The position numbers were made by a program, and so were the translations under genes. Of a stretch of DNA of 64,000 nt, positions 15,636 to 24,333 are shown one piece after another (the stretch's first letter is position 1; each line of letters begins with the position of its first letter). This stretch comes from JAMXLO01 sp963832895 (lineage in GTDB: Bacteria > Pseudomonadota > Alphaproteobacteria > Acetobacterales > Acetobacteraceae). The notes beneath the pieces are model-generated. The model was given only the letters and a program-made list of their open reading frames with translations, did not search any database and was not told where the DNA came from. Location: assembly GCA_963832895.1 (NCBI GenBank), contig CAWHVQ010000014.1:186001-250000 (forward strand), written 5' to 3'.

Positions 15636-16466
15636 ATGAATGCTCCTATTATTCCCGGCGCGCGGCCACTGTATCGCAGTGTATTCCTGTCGGATACGCA
15701 TCTCGGCACGCGAGGCGCGCGTTGCGACTTCCTTGCGGATTTCCTGCGCCGCACGAGTTGTCAGCACCTGTTCCTGGTCGGCGACATCTTCGACGGCTGG
15801 CGGCTGCGCAAGTCCTGGTACTGGGACGAGTATCACGACGAGGTGCTGCGTCAGATCCTGCGGCACGTGCGTGGCGGCGCGGAGGTGACCTACATCCCCG
15901 GCAACCACGACGAGATGTTCCGTGCGTGGCTGGATCCGATCGTTCCCGGCGGCCTGGAGATCGCCGGCATCCGGCTGCGGCAGGAAGCCGAGCACGTCAC
16001 CGCGGCGGGCAAGCGTCTGCTGGTGATGCACGGCGACGAGTTCGACAGCGTGGTGCGCTACGCAAAGTTCCTCGCGCTGCTGGGCGACGGCGCGTACACC
16101 GCCGCACTGACGTTCAACCGCTGGTTCAACGCGCTGCGCCGACGGCTGGGCTATCCCTACTGGTCGCTCTCGGCCTGGCTGAAGCGGCAGGTGAAAGAGG
16201 CGGTGAAGGCGGTCGATCGGTTCGAGAGCGCGCTGGCGAACGAGGCACGGCGGCGCGGCTTCGACGGCGTTGTCTGCGGCCACATCCACCAGGCCGAAAT
16301 GCGCGAGGTGCAGGGCGTGCTGTATCTGAACGACGGCGACTGGGTGGAGAGCTGCACCGCGCTGGTGGAACATCATGACGGACGGCTGGAGCTGATCGAC
16401 TGGGCGGCGGCGAACCGCCTGTCGTTCTTCGCACCTCGCCGAACCGCACTGAGCGAAGCTGCCTGA
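15636..16466 (+). CDS. metallophosphoesterase, UDP-2,3-diacylglucosamine diphosphatase-like
   Basis: A 276-residue calcineurin-like phosphoesterase with all metal motifs: FLSDTHLG (Asp, His), LFLVGDIFDGW, YIPGNHDEMF, VMHGDEFD and VCGHIHQAEM. The pattern RLRKSWYWDEYHDEVLR between them is typical of the LpxH-like group annotated as UDP-2,3-diacylglucosamine diphosphatase in alphaproteobacteria. LpxH makes lipid X in lipid A synthesis, but related proteins exist whose substrate is unproven. It is probably transcribed with the glycosyltransferase that starts 37 bases downstream. Confidence 0.85.
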   Translation: MNAPIIPGARPLYRSVFLSDTHLGTRGARCDFLADFLRRTSCQHLFLVGDIFDGWRLRKSWYWDEYHDEVLRQILRHVRGGAEVTYIPGNHDEMFRAWLDPIVPGGLEIAGIRLRQEAEHVTAAGKRLLVMHGDEFDSVVRYAKFLALLGDGAYTAALTFNRWFNALRRRLGYPYWSLSAWLKRQVKEAVKAVDRFESALANEARRRGFDGVVCGHIHQAEMREVQGVLYLNDGDWVESCTALVEHHDGRLELIDWAAANRLSFFAPRRTALSEAA

Positions 16467-16503
16467 CGCGCTCACCCTCGAAAACCCGACCTGCTGCGAC
16501 GCG

Positions 16504-17539
16504 ATGCTACCTCCCGCGCCTTCGCACAGGATCATGATCGTTACGGATGCGTGGCTGCCGCAGGTGAACGGCGTAGTGCGCACGCTGACCACGGTGGTGA
16601 CCGAGCTGCGCGCGATGGGCCATGTGGTTGAGGTGATCTCGCCGGACCGCTTCCGCACGATCCCGTGCCCGACGTACAGCGACATTCCGCTGGCGCTGCT
16701 GCCGCGCCGGAGTCTGGTGCGCATGATCGAGGCGTTCCAGCCGGAGGCGCTGCACATCGCGACCGAGGGCCCGCTCGGACAGGCGGCGCGGAGTTGGGCG
16801 AAGCGCACCGGGTTTGCGTTCACCACCGCGTTCCACACGCGGTTCGCCGAGTACATCAAGGCGCGGACGGGTCTGCCGGTACGGCCGTTGTATGCCTGGA
16901 TGCGGCGGTTCCACAGCGCTGCGCAGGGCACCATGGTCGCGACGCAGTCGTTGCGCGACGAGCTGACGGCGCGGGGATTCCGCAATATCCGGTCATGGTC
17001 GCGCGGGGTGGATCTGGGCCTGTTCAAGCCAGAGCCGCGCGAGGCGTGGGGGCTGCCGCGGCCAGTGTTCCTCTGTGTCGGCCGCGTGGCGGTGGAGAAG
17101 AACATCGGATGCGTTTCTCGATCTCGATCTGCCGGGATCGAAGGTGGTGGTCGGCGGCGGACCGATCCTGCCGCGGCTGCGGCGCGAGTATCCCAACGTG
17201 CTGTTCACCGGTCCGCGGTACGGCGAGGCGCTGGCGCGTGCGTACGCGGGCGCGGACGTCTTCGTGTTTCCCAGCCTGACCGACACGTTCGGGCTGGTGC
17301 TGCTGGAGGCGCTCGCCTGTGGCACGCCGGTCGCGGCGTTTCCGGTTACCGGACCGATCGACGTTCTGGCTGACGCGCAAGGCATGGTCGGGGCGGTGGA
17401 TGTCGACCTGCGGGCGGCCGCGTTGGCGGCGCTGACGGCCGATCGGACGGCGTGCCGGGCGCATGCCGAACGCTATTCGTGGCGCGCATGCGCGGAGGTG
17501 TTTTTGTCGCATCTGGTGCCGCTGGCGGGCGCTTCGTAG
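16504..17539 (+). pseudogene. glycosyltransferase family 1/GT4, single-base frameshift
   Basis: A GT-B glycosyltransferase. The N-terminal domain reads MIVTDAWLPQVNGVVRTL, HVVEVISPDRF, ALHIATEGPLGQAAR and FHTRFAEYIKARTGLPVRP. The frame is correct through LCVGRVAVEKNI, then one extra base near 17106-17108 throws it off. The correct frame resumes as DAFLDLDLPGSKVVVGGGP and continues to FPSLTDTFGLVLLEALACGTPVAAFPVTGP (described as one segment), with the stop at 17537-17539. Repaired length is 344 residues, normal for alpha-mannosyltransferase-like members. As written only a truncated 289-residue product would form. It sits downstream of the LpxH-like gene. Confidence 0.82.
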
Positions 17540-17569
17540 GACCGGCTGCCGGGCGCTCTCGGCATTGTC

Positions 17570-18281
17570 TCAAAGTTTCGCTCCGTGAGACGCGGTCGCA
17601 GAAACAGTGACTCGTGGTGGTCCTGCGGCGCCGTTATGGCGCTGGCGGTCGAGCGCCAGCAGCAGCGGGCTGGAGCCGTGGACGATGGCGTCGACCAGAT
17701 CTGGCTCGGGCGGGCCGAAGTCCGGCGCCGCCGGCAGCCCACCCGCCGCACGGATACGCGCGGCACGGTCCGGGTACATCACTGCGTAGCGCTCGGCCTC
17801 GGTGAGCTGGTCGAACGGGGCGGGGGCTGGGGGCGTGGGTTCCGGTGCGGGCGCCGCGGCGGGGATTTCGTGGAACCAGTAGCCGGCGCGCTCCATGGCG
17901 GCGGGATGGGTTTCCGCGATCTGCTTCTCACGCGTCGCCTGCAAACACAGCAGCGAGCGCAGCCCCGCGTTCGACTGGCGCGACATGGACGCGGCCTGGG
18001 CGCGGCAGCGGTGCATCTCGGCGGAGTCGTTGATGGCGAGGCCGGCGAGGCGGAGGCTGTCGGCGGCGTGGGCGTCCATGGCGACGATCCGCGCGGCGAG
18101 ACGGGCCTCGAAGGCGTCGGCAGGATTGAGAGCGGCGACGGCGTCCATCGCGCCCATGTTGCGGGTCGCGCGGGCGTCGGGCGTGTCGTCGGGAAGCCTT
18201 GGGGAGCATGGGGCAGAGGTAGGCGAAGGTCTCGCGGTAGTTGGAGCCGGAGGGGTTGGAAGGGGGTGGTGTGGGTTGCAT
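17570..18281 (-). pseudogene. conserved-looking hypothetical protein, single-base frameshift
   Basis: An ATG at 18281 opens MQPTPPPSNPSGSNYRETFA, then YLCPMLPKAS. One extra base near 18190-18195 then shifts the frame. The other frame continues DDTPDARATRNMGAMDAVAA, FEARLAARIVAMDAHAADSL, RLAGLAINDSAEMHRCRAQ, ATREKQIAETHPAAMERAGY and a proline-rich region, and stops at 17570. Repaired length is 236 residues. The central part looks helical (Ala/Arg/Met rich). I do not recognise a function. Codon choice and the preserved reading either side of the lesion suggest a recently coding gene. A second methionine at 18157 could start a shorter product. Confidence 0.55.
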
Positions 18282-18607
18282 GAGATGGCGCCCGTGATGC
18301 GGAAAGGGCGGATGTGGTGGTTAGTATGAATGATGTCAACCGGTCTGTATGACTAACTACCACCGCACAGCTACGCCGACTGGCCAGAGAACCGGATTAG
18401 CGCGGGCTAGCGTAATGTCGGCACATCAGGATTTCGCATCGGACTTATGCGCCGGAAAAATACGGCATCCCGTCTCGCCGACTGACCGGGCCCCCCCAGG
18501 ATGGTATCAAGCGCCGATATCGGCGGACGCTTGGAGTGAAGAGCACCGTATCAAGGCGCGCTATCGCCAGCCATGGAATGTTGCGAAACCAAGGAGGAGC
18601 GGCCTCA
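18282..18607. promoter_or_regulatory. divergent intergenic region with 12-bp inverted repeat
   Basis: These 326 bases separate the hypothetical gene (minus) from the AEC transporter (plus) and contain no gene that I can support. Within them, GTGGTGGTTAGT (18314-18325) pairs with ACTAACTACCAC (18352-18363) at 11 of 12 positions, around a 26-base spacer. The spacer holds TTGACA on the minus strand. This looks like an operator or promoter region, but no regulator gene is adjacent. Confidence 0.4.
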
Positions 18608-19561
18608 GTGCAAATTGCCAACCTTATCCTACCAGTATTTGCCGTGATCGTGACGGGCTGGATCGTTGGTTACATGGGCTATTTGCCGAGGACGTTGTCT
18701 GACGCACTGATCCACTTCGCCTACAACGTTGCAATGCCAGCGCTGCTGATCGTTACCATCGCCCAGGAACCAGCTCGTTCGTTGATCAATTGGCGCTTTC
18801 TGGTTGCTTTTGGCGGCGGCTCCCTCCTCTGCTTTTCGCTCGTCCTTGGGATCATGAGCATTCGTGCGTCCCGTAGCCTAGCAAGCCGGACGATGCATGG
18901 GATGGCAGCGTCAATGACCAATACCGGTTTCGTTGCTCTACCAATTTTGCAGGCAGTTTATGGGCAGCGCGCGGTGTTACCGGCGGCGATCGCCACGGTA
19001 TTCGTCGCCGTTGTCATGTTCCCCGCAGCCGTATTCTTGCTCGAACGCGATCAGCGTGATGCGCGAGGCTCACGCACGGCCCCGATGGGCACGGTGAAGC
19101 ATATCGTGATGAACCCACTGGTCTTATCGACCCTGATCGGAATGCTGTGGTCGGCCCTCAATGTCTCCATACCTGGACCCATCAAGGCTTATCTCGGCAT
19201 CCTCGCCGATGCACTTACACCGTGTGCGTTGTTCGCTATCGGACTGGGATTGTCGATCGACGGACTGCGCGCCAACGCCGGGCGATCATCGGCGCTCTCA
19301 GCAATCAAACTCGTGGTCTTGCCGCTGATCGTTTACGGGTTGAGCGTGTCATTGGGGATCGACCCTCTCTACACCATTGCGGCGGTGATTTGCTCCGCGG
19401 TGCCCACTGCCAAGACAGTCTACATTCTTGCCGGTGAGTATCGCTGTGAGGAAATGATGGTAGCCTCGACCGTCTCGATGACGACTCTGCTTTCTGTCGT
19501 CTCGCTCGTTATCTGGCTGTATCTGCTATCCGGACTGTCATCACAGATTGTCGCCGGATAA
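18608..19561 (+). CDS. AEC family transporter (auxin efflux carrier-like permease)
   Basis: A 317-residue integral membrane protein of the AEC family with about ten hydrophobic segments. It begins VQIANLILPVFAVIVTGWIVG and has YNVAMPALLI, MTNTGFVALPILQAVYG, MNPLVLSTLIGMLW, LADALTPCALFAIGLGLS and CSAVPTAKTVYILAGEY. The conserved NxGFxxxP and P-C-A-L-F-A-I-G patterns mark the family, whose members export organic anions such as malate or auxin-like acids. The GTG at 18608 is chosen because AGGAGG lies about ten bases upstream; an in-frame reading from 18536 adds a non-hydrophobic tail. The base composition looks a little less GC-rich than its neighbours. Confidence 0.83.
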   Translation: MQIANLILPVFAVIVTGWIVGYMGYLPRTLSDALIHFAYNVAMPALLIVTIAQEPARSLINWRFLVAFGGGSLLCFSLVLGIMSIRASRSLASRTMHGMAASMTNTGFVALPILQAVYGQRAVLPAAIATVFVAVVMFPAAVFLLERDQRDARGSRTAPMGTVKHIVMNPLVLSTLIGMLWSALNVSIPGPIKAYLGILADALTPCALFAIGLGLSIDGLRANAGRSSALSAIKLVVLPLIVYGLSVSLGIDPLYTIAAVICSAVPTAKTVYILAGEYRCEEMMVASTVSMTTLLSVVSLVIWLYLLSGLSSQIVAG

Positions 19562-19729
19562 GGCGGGTAAGCGGTCAGAACCTCCAGGCAGCGGTCCGGG
19601 CCGATAGTCCTTGCGCTCGGCCGTCACGGCGTCGATCCGGGAGTTGCCTTTTTAATGTTGCCGCTCTTCGGCCTCGCCAATGTCGGGGGCGCTTTCGACG
19701 CTCGAGATCATAGCGCCCGAACTGGCTCA

Positions 19730-19868
19730 GTCGCGCGGCGAAATCCGCGAACCATTGCATCGAGGTGGCATCGGCACACAGCGCTGGTGTTGTATCTCCT
19801 GCTGCTGGCATGCAGGTGAAGCCGTTGTCACCCTCACGCAGCAGAACGAGCTTACCTGACGCATCCAT
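19730..19868 (-). pseudogene. remnant of a conserved hypothetical protein
   Basis: The minus strand reads MDASGKLVLLREGDNGFTC, then MPAAGDTTPALCADATSMQW and FADFAA, before losing family resemblance. From memory this is the N-terminal part of a conserved hypothetical protein (ATSMQWFAD motif) with a much longer C-terminus. Neither the upstream signal region nor the C-terminal domain is intact here, so it is a fragment. The rest of the gap 19562-19729 has no recognisable gene. Confidence 0.45.
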
Positions 19869-19886
19869 CTCTGCGATACGCTGCCA

Positions 19887-20376
19887 CTATCCCTCCCGGA
19901 CGAATCGCTGTCGCGCCTGGATCTCGGCGACATCCGCCGGACGCTCGAACGGCGGTGGCATTGCCTCGCCCGGATGACGCGGGCGGCCGATGGCGCGGAA
20001 CCAGTCCTCGAGGCCGGCCGGCGCGATCATCCACAACAGGCGCATCTGCGTGTTGCCGGTGTTGTGCACGGTGTGCCAGGCGGCGCGACCGATCAGCAGC
20101 GTGGTCTCCGGCCGCACCGCGTGACGCTGGCCGTCCACCTCCGCCCAGCCCTCGCCCGCGTAGCAGAACAGCACCTCGTGCTGGCGCTCGTGCGCATGGC
20201 GGCGGATATGGGCGCCCGGCTCCAGCACCTGGATGCCGAGCGAGAAGTCGTCATACGGCGTGTTGTACGGCGTCAGCTTGTTGACGATGTAGCCGCGCGA
20301 GAGGCAGCGGCTGCCAGAAGGACTCGCCCTCGTCCGGGCCGAGCACCACGACATGCCCCTTGGCGAATGCGTTCAT
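19887..20376 (-). pseudogene. cupin domain-containing protein, single-base frameshift near the N-terminus
   Basis: The start at 20376 reads MNAFAKGHVVVLGPDEGESF, then WQPLP. One extra base around 20293-20306 shifts the frame, and the protein continues RGYIVNKLTPYNTPYDDFSL. The cupin core follows: GAHIRRHAHERQHEVLFCYA and GRAAWHTVHNTGNTQMRLLW, with the metal ligands H, H, E and H visible. The protein stops at 19887, with a repaired length of 162 residues. Single-domain cupins of this kind bind a metal and may be dioxygenases, isomerases or sensors. It is divergent from a class IV aminotransferase (start 20420), so the two may act together. The cupin core alone could be expressed from an internal start. 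Confidence 0.7.
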
Positions 20377-20419
20377 GCGTGTCTCCATTCCGCGGTGATC
20401 CAGGGAAGGAGCCGACACG

Positions 20420-21349
20420 ATGTCCGCAACCGCTGCAATGTGGCCCGCCGGCGCCGCCTATGTCGATGGCCGCTTCATGCCGGTGGCCGAGGCGATGATC
20501 CCGGTAACCGAGTGGGGCTATCGGAGGTCGGATGTGACGTATGACGTGGTCAGCGTGTGGGACGGGGCGTTCTTCAAGCTGGACGACCACCTGCGGCGGT
20601 TCCGTGCGTCGATGGACTGGATGCGCCTCGCGCCGCGGGAGAGCGATGACGACATCCGGGGCGTGCTGCGCGAACTGGTGCGGCGCACCGGGCTGCGCGA
20701 GGCGTATGTCGCGATGGACTGCCTGCGCGGCGCGGCGCCGCCGAGCGTGCGGCGTCATCCGGCGAATGCGCGGAACTATATGCTGGCGTTCGCGGTGCCG
20801 TATGTCTGGCTGATGCCGCGCGACGTGATCGAGCGCGGCGTGCATCTCATTGTCGCGTCGACGCCGCGCATTCCGGAGGTGTGCGTCAATCCGAAGGCGA
20901 AGAACTTTCACTGGGCGGACATGACGCGGGCGCTGTTCGAAGCTCAGGACAAGGGGGCGGACAATCCGGTGCTGCTCGATCTCGACGGCAATGTGACCGA
21001 GGGGCCGGGGTTCAACGTGTTCGCGGTGACCGATGGCGTGGTGGCGACGCCGGATCGCGGCGTGCTGGAGGGGATCACGCGGCTTTCGGTGATCCAGATG
21101 TGCGAGAAGCTTGGGCTGCGCTGCGAGGTGCGCACGGTGCCGCTGGCGGAGCTGCGCAATGCGGACGAGGTGTTCATTTCGTCGACCGCGGGCGGAGTGA
21201 TGGGCGTGACGCGGCTGGATGAGCGGATACTGGGGAACGATCGGCCGGGGCCGGTGACCGAGCGGCTGCACGATGCTTACTGGCGGTTCCGGCGGGAGGG
21301 GTGGTGCGCGGAGCCGATCGACTATGCACGCGCCGAGGCGGCGGAGTAA
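20420..21349 (+). CDS. class IV aminotransferase (branched-chain/D-amino acid type)
   Basis: A 309-residue PLP fold-type IV enzyme. The N-terminus (AAYVDGRFMPVAEAMIPVTEWGYRRSD) has the typical D-x-G-F/R-S-D pattern. The PLP lysine is in VNPKAKNFHWADMTRA; then DGNVTEGPGFNVFAV and EVFISSTAGGVMGVTRLD. It could act as a branched-chain aminotransferase, D-amino-acid aminotransferase, aminodeoxychorismate lyase or (R)-amine transaminase; the motifs seen do not decide. The ATG at 20420 has GAAGGAG about eight bases upstream. It is divergent from the cupin gene and followed after nine bases by the uracil-DNA glycosylase relative. Confidence 0.85.
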   Translation: MSATAAMWPAGAAYVDGRFMPVAEAMIPVTEWGYRRSDVTYDVVSVWDGAFFKLDDHLRRFRASMDWMRLAPRESDDDIRGVLRELVRRTGLREAYVAMDCLRGAAPPSVRRHPANARNYMLAFAVPYVWLMPRDVIERGVHLIVASTPRIPEVCVNPKAKNFHWADMTRALFEAQDKGADNPVLLDLDGNVTEGPGFNVFAVTDGVVATPDRGVLEGITRLSVIQMCEKLGLRCEVRTVPLAELRNADEVFISSTAGGVMGVTRLDERILGNDRPGPVTERLHDAYWRFRREGWCAEPIDYARAEAAE

Positions 21350-21358
21350 CGATAGGGG

Positions 21359-22145
21359 ATGGATGCGCTCAGTGCGTTGAGATTGCAGATCGAGTGGGGG
21401 GCGGATGAGGCGCTGGAGGATGCGCCGGTGGATCGGTTGGCGGCGCCCCCTCCCCCCATCCCCCTCCCGCAAGGGGAAGGGGAGAAGCAGGTTTTGGCGG
21501 CTGCGCCTCCGCGGGCAGCGGGGGTGGTGGAGCGCGCGTTGCAGTGCGCTGGTGCAGCGGCAACGTTGGAGGAGTTGCGCGGCGCCATTGCGGCGTTTGA
21601 CGGGCTGCGGTTTGCGCGATACGGCCAGCAACCTGGTGTTCGCGGAGGGCGATCCGGCGGCGAGACTGCTGCTGATCGGCGAACCTCCTGCTTCGGACGA
21701 TGACCGGTCGGGCTCGGCGTTCGCGGGAGCGGCGGGCGCCTACCTGGACCGGATGCTCGCTGCGATCGAACTGGAGCGCGGCAGGCTCATGCTGACGCCG
21801 CTGATCCCGTGGCGGCCGCCCGGCGACCGGCCGCCCAGCGCGGCGGAACTGGCGATGTGTCTGCCGTTTCTGCATCGGCTGATCGCTCTGATCGCGCCGC
21901 GCCGGCTGCTGCTGATGGGACTGCTCACCGCGCGGTCGCTGCTGCCGCAGTCGACCTCGCGTCGCCGGCCGCGCGGGGCGTGGATGGATGTCGCGGTGCC
22001 GGGCACGTCGCTGGTGTTGCCGGCGCTGCCGACATTCAGCGCTGCGGAGCTGATGCGCGACCCGAGCAACCGGCGCGCCGCGTGGGACGATCTGCGCCTG
22101 CTACGCGCCACGCTGGATGAGGACGCGGCGTCTGCCGGGGAATAG
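21359..22145 (+). pseudogene. uracil-DNA glycosylase family 4-like protein, frameshifted and with degenerate motifs
   Basis: The frame from 21359 reads MDALSALRLQIEWGADEALE, typical of alphaproteobacterial uracil-DNA glycosylases. It shifts by one extra base near 21608-21615. The other frame continues CGLRDTASNLVFAEGDPAAR, LLLIGEPPASDDDRSG, LIPWRPPGDRPPSAAELAMCLPFL (one segment, split in the original by no gap) and PSNRRAAWDDLRLLR. Repaired length is 261 residues. WRPPGxR and the CLPFL cysteine are retained, but the usual GEAPG motif is GEPPA and the C-terminal HPAYLL motif reads SAAELM, so the catalytic histidine seems lost. A C/G-rich palindrome is inserted in the linker. It overlaps the convergent MFS gene by 45 bases. 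Confidence 0.68.
21445..21485. repeat. C/G-rich REP-like palindrome inside the uracil-DNA glycosylase linker
   Basis: C-runs (21446-21468) face G-runs (21473-21484) across GCAA, forming a strong hairpin. Read in the gene's frame it encodes a proline-then-PLPQGEGE stretch in the flexible linker after the N-terminal helix. A closely similar C-run/G-run hairpin stands at 41795-41828. This kind of intragenic palindrome is known from other bacteria as a dispersed repeat tolerated in linkers. Confidence 0.55.
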
Positions 22146-23315
22146 CGTCAGGCCACCGGCAATCAGCAATGCGGCTGCCGCCGCGATCGACGGCACGGTG
22201 AAGCTCCCGAGTGCGTCGGACACCACTCCGGCGAAGCTGGGGCCGGCGATCTGGCCCAGGCCAAAGGCGCCGGTCATCAGGGCCAGTGCCCGGCGGGGAT
22301 CACTGGGTGCCAGAGCGCGCGCCTGCACGAGGCCCAGCGCGGTGAGCCCCATGAAGGTCCCTCCCACGAGGATCGCCGCGAGAAACACACCGGTCACTGT
22401 GGGCCAGGCGACACTGGCCAGCACGCCGCCGGCCTCGACCAGACATGCCAGGGCAAAGGCCATCGGAGCGCCGAGGCGTGATGAGACCAATGTCCATAGG
22501 ACGACGGATGGCGCGGCGGCCAGGCCGAACACGAGCCAGATTTCGGGTTCCAGGGCACTGGTCGCGGGCGTGCCGCGGACGATGATCACGATGAATGTGG
22601 CGGTGATCACGTAGCCGAAGCCAAACAGCCCGTAGGCGGTGATGAAACGACGCAGACGTGGATCGGTGGCTGGTCCGGCCTGTGGCCGCGCTGCTGCTGG
22701 TGGTGCGTGCGCCGCACCCTCGCGGATCAGCAGGGCCGCGGCGAGCGTCCCGGCGAGCGACAGCAAACCGCTGCCAAGCCACAGCGATCGCCACGAGCAG
22801 CCGGCGCCGGTCAACGCGGCGACCAGGATGGCAGACGCGGCAATTCCGGTGCCTACGCCGGCGAAGTGGAGCGCTGACAGCCCGGGACGGCGCGCTTCGG
22901 CGAGGCGCTCCAGGACCATCGCGGTCGCGAAGACCAGAACGACGGCGCTCGCGGCACCGCCGAGACAGCGCAGGACCACGAAGGGCAACAGGGAATGCGC
23001 CAAGCCCATGGCGCCGGTCGTGATCGCGCTGATGGCGAGACAACCGACCAGCCAAAGGCGCCGGGATCCCCCCAGATTCGGCCAAGCCGCCAGCACTGCG
23101 CCGAACAGGTAGCCGAGAAAGTTGGCGGAGGCGATCAGGCCGGCGGAGGATCTGCCGAGACCCAGCGCCGTGATCATTGCGGGCAGGATAGGCGTATAGA
23201 CGAAACGGCCGATGCCGAGCGCGGCGGCCAATGCGATCAGGCCGCCAAGCGCGCTGGAATAGGGCTCGGGTGTGAACGGTCGAGCGGGGCTGGCTGAATT
23301 TGGTTCTGTCTGCAT
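22101..23315 (-). CDS. YbfB/YjiJ family MFS transporter
   Basis: A 404-residue twelve-helix major facilitator protein. The N-terminal segment ALAAALGIGRFVYTPILPAM is the hallmark of the YbfB/YjiJ family. Others are SANFLGYLFGAVLAAWP, LRCLGGAASAVVLVF, ALHFAGVGTGIAASA and GAFGLGQIAGPSFAG. The substrate is unknown. The start at 23315 (MQTEPNSASP) is chosen because longer in-frame sequence runs into the divergent LysR gene. The layout with a divergent LysR regulator and a palindrome between them suggests that this pump is its target. Its 3' end overlaps the convergent uracil-DNA glycosylase gene by 45 bases. Confidence 0.88.
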   Translation of the reverse strand: MQTEPNSASPARPFTPEPYSSALGGLIALAAALGIGRFVYTPILPAMITALGLGRSSAGLIASANFLGYLFGAVLAAWPNLGGSRRLWLVGCLAISAITTGAMGLAHSLLPFVVLRCLGGAASAVVLVFATAMVLERLAEARRPGLSALHFAGVGTGIAASAILVAALTGAGCSWRSLWLGSGLLSLAGTLAAALLIREGAAHAPPAAARPQAGPATDPRLRRFITAYGLFGFGYVITATFIVIIVRGTPATSALEPEIWLVFGLAAAPSVVLWTLVSSRLGAPMAFALACLVEAGGVLASVAWPTVTGVFLAAILVGGTFMGLTALGLVQARALAPSDPRRALALMTGAFGLGQIAGPSFAGVVSDALGSFTVPSIAAAAALLIAGGLTLFPGRRRVLIQRGA

Positions 23316-23369
23316 TGGGCGCACATATGTCGCGCCCGCAATTCCAAGAAGCGATTTGATGTGATAAGT

Positions 23370-23390
23370 CCTATCGTTGAAACAGATAGG
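23370..23390. promoter_or_regulatory. LysR-type operator, CCTATC-N9-GATAGG
   Basis: A perfect 6-bp inverted repeat, 23370-23375 and 23385-23390, with a 9-base spacer; it contains the T-N11-A core of LysR binding sites. It lies between the divergent MFS and LysR genes and ends eight bases before the LysR start. The GATAGG arm also serves as the LysR ribosome-binding site, so binding could directly limit the regulator's own expression. Confidence 0.6.
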
Positions 23391-23398
23391 TGCCGCGC

Positions 23399-24283
23399 AT
23401 GGATGTCCGCGATCTTCGAGTGTTCGAGGCGGTGGCTCGCCTTGGTGGCATGAACCGGGCGGCAACCGAGCTCAACACCGTGCAGTCCAACGTGACCGCG
23501 CGCATCCAGGCGCTGGAGGTAGAGGTCGGCTGCGCGCTGTTCGAGCGCCACAGCCGGGGTGTCTGCCTGACCCAGGCGGGTCACCGGCTGCTGCCGTATG
23601 CCGGTGAGTTGTCGCGGCTGCTGGTGGATGCCATGCATGCTGCGCGTGACGACGGTGCGCCGCGCGGCACCCTGACGATCGGGTCGCTCGAGACAACGGC
23701 TGCCTTGCGCCTGACCCCGTCGCTGACGCGCTTTGCGGCTGACAATCCGGCGGTCGATCTCGTGCTGCGCACCGGCACCACCTGCGAACTGATCGGCCAG
23801 GTGCTGGAACAGCGGGTGGACGCTGCGTTCGTCTGCGGGCCGGTCGCGCATCCCGACCTCGAAGAGCGGACGATGTTTCGCGAGGAACTGGTCGTGCTGG
23901 CGGCTCCCCACGTCGCGTCGCTCGATGCCGCGCTGGATGCCGGCGAAGTGCGGCTCGTCGTGCTTCGGGCAGGGTGTTCGTACCGCCAGATGCTTGAAGC
24001 GCTGCTGGCGCGCCGCGGCATCGTCGTGCAGCGCCAGTTGGAGTTCGGCACCTTGGAAGCGATATTCGGGTGTGTCAGCGCCGGTCTCGGCATCACCTTG
24101 CTGCCACGCGCGTTGGTTGGCGGCGTTTGCGAGGCGGGGCGGGTGAGTGCCCACACGTTGCCGCGGGCTGACGCGATGGTGGATACGGTATTTGTCCGCC
24201 ACCGCCACAGGTTCATGTCCAGCGCGCTGCGGGCATTTCTCGCCTGTGCGTCGGACGGGGTGGTCACGGCACGGGCGGCCTAG
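23399..24283 (+). CDS. LysR family transcriptional regulator
   Basis: A 294-residue LTTR. The N-terminal winged helix-turn-helix is MDVRDLRVFEAVARLGGMNR, then AATELNTVQSNVTARIQALE and GCALFERHSRGVCLTQAG. The C-terminal effector domain includes TLTIGSLETTAALRLTPSL, EQRVDAAFVCGP and CVSAGLGITLLPRALV. It probably controls the divergent YbfB/YjiJ-type MFS gene, given the shared intergenic region and palindrome. The ATG at 23399 has AGG eight bases upstream; an in-frame GTG at 23390 would overlap the operator and lacks a site of its own. Confidence 0.9.
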   Translation: MDVRDLRVFEAVARLGGMNRAATELNTVQSNVTARIQALEVEVGCALFERHSRGVCLTQAGHRLLPYAGELSRLLVDAMHAARDDGAPRGTLTIGSLETTAALRLTPSLTRFAADNPAVDLVLRTGTTCELIGQVLEQRVDAAFVCGPVAHPDLEERTMFREELVVLAAPHVASLDAALDAGEVRLVVLRAGCSYRQMLEALLARRGIVVQRQLEFGTLEAIFGCVSAGLGITLLPRALVGGVCEAGRVSAHTLPRADAMVDTVFVRHRHRFMSSALRAFLACASDGVVTARAA

Positions 24284-24333
24284 CGCCGTGAAGACGCGGC
24301 TGCCGTATTTGGTAAGATGAGGAGACAACTCGC

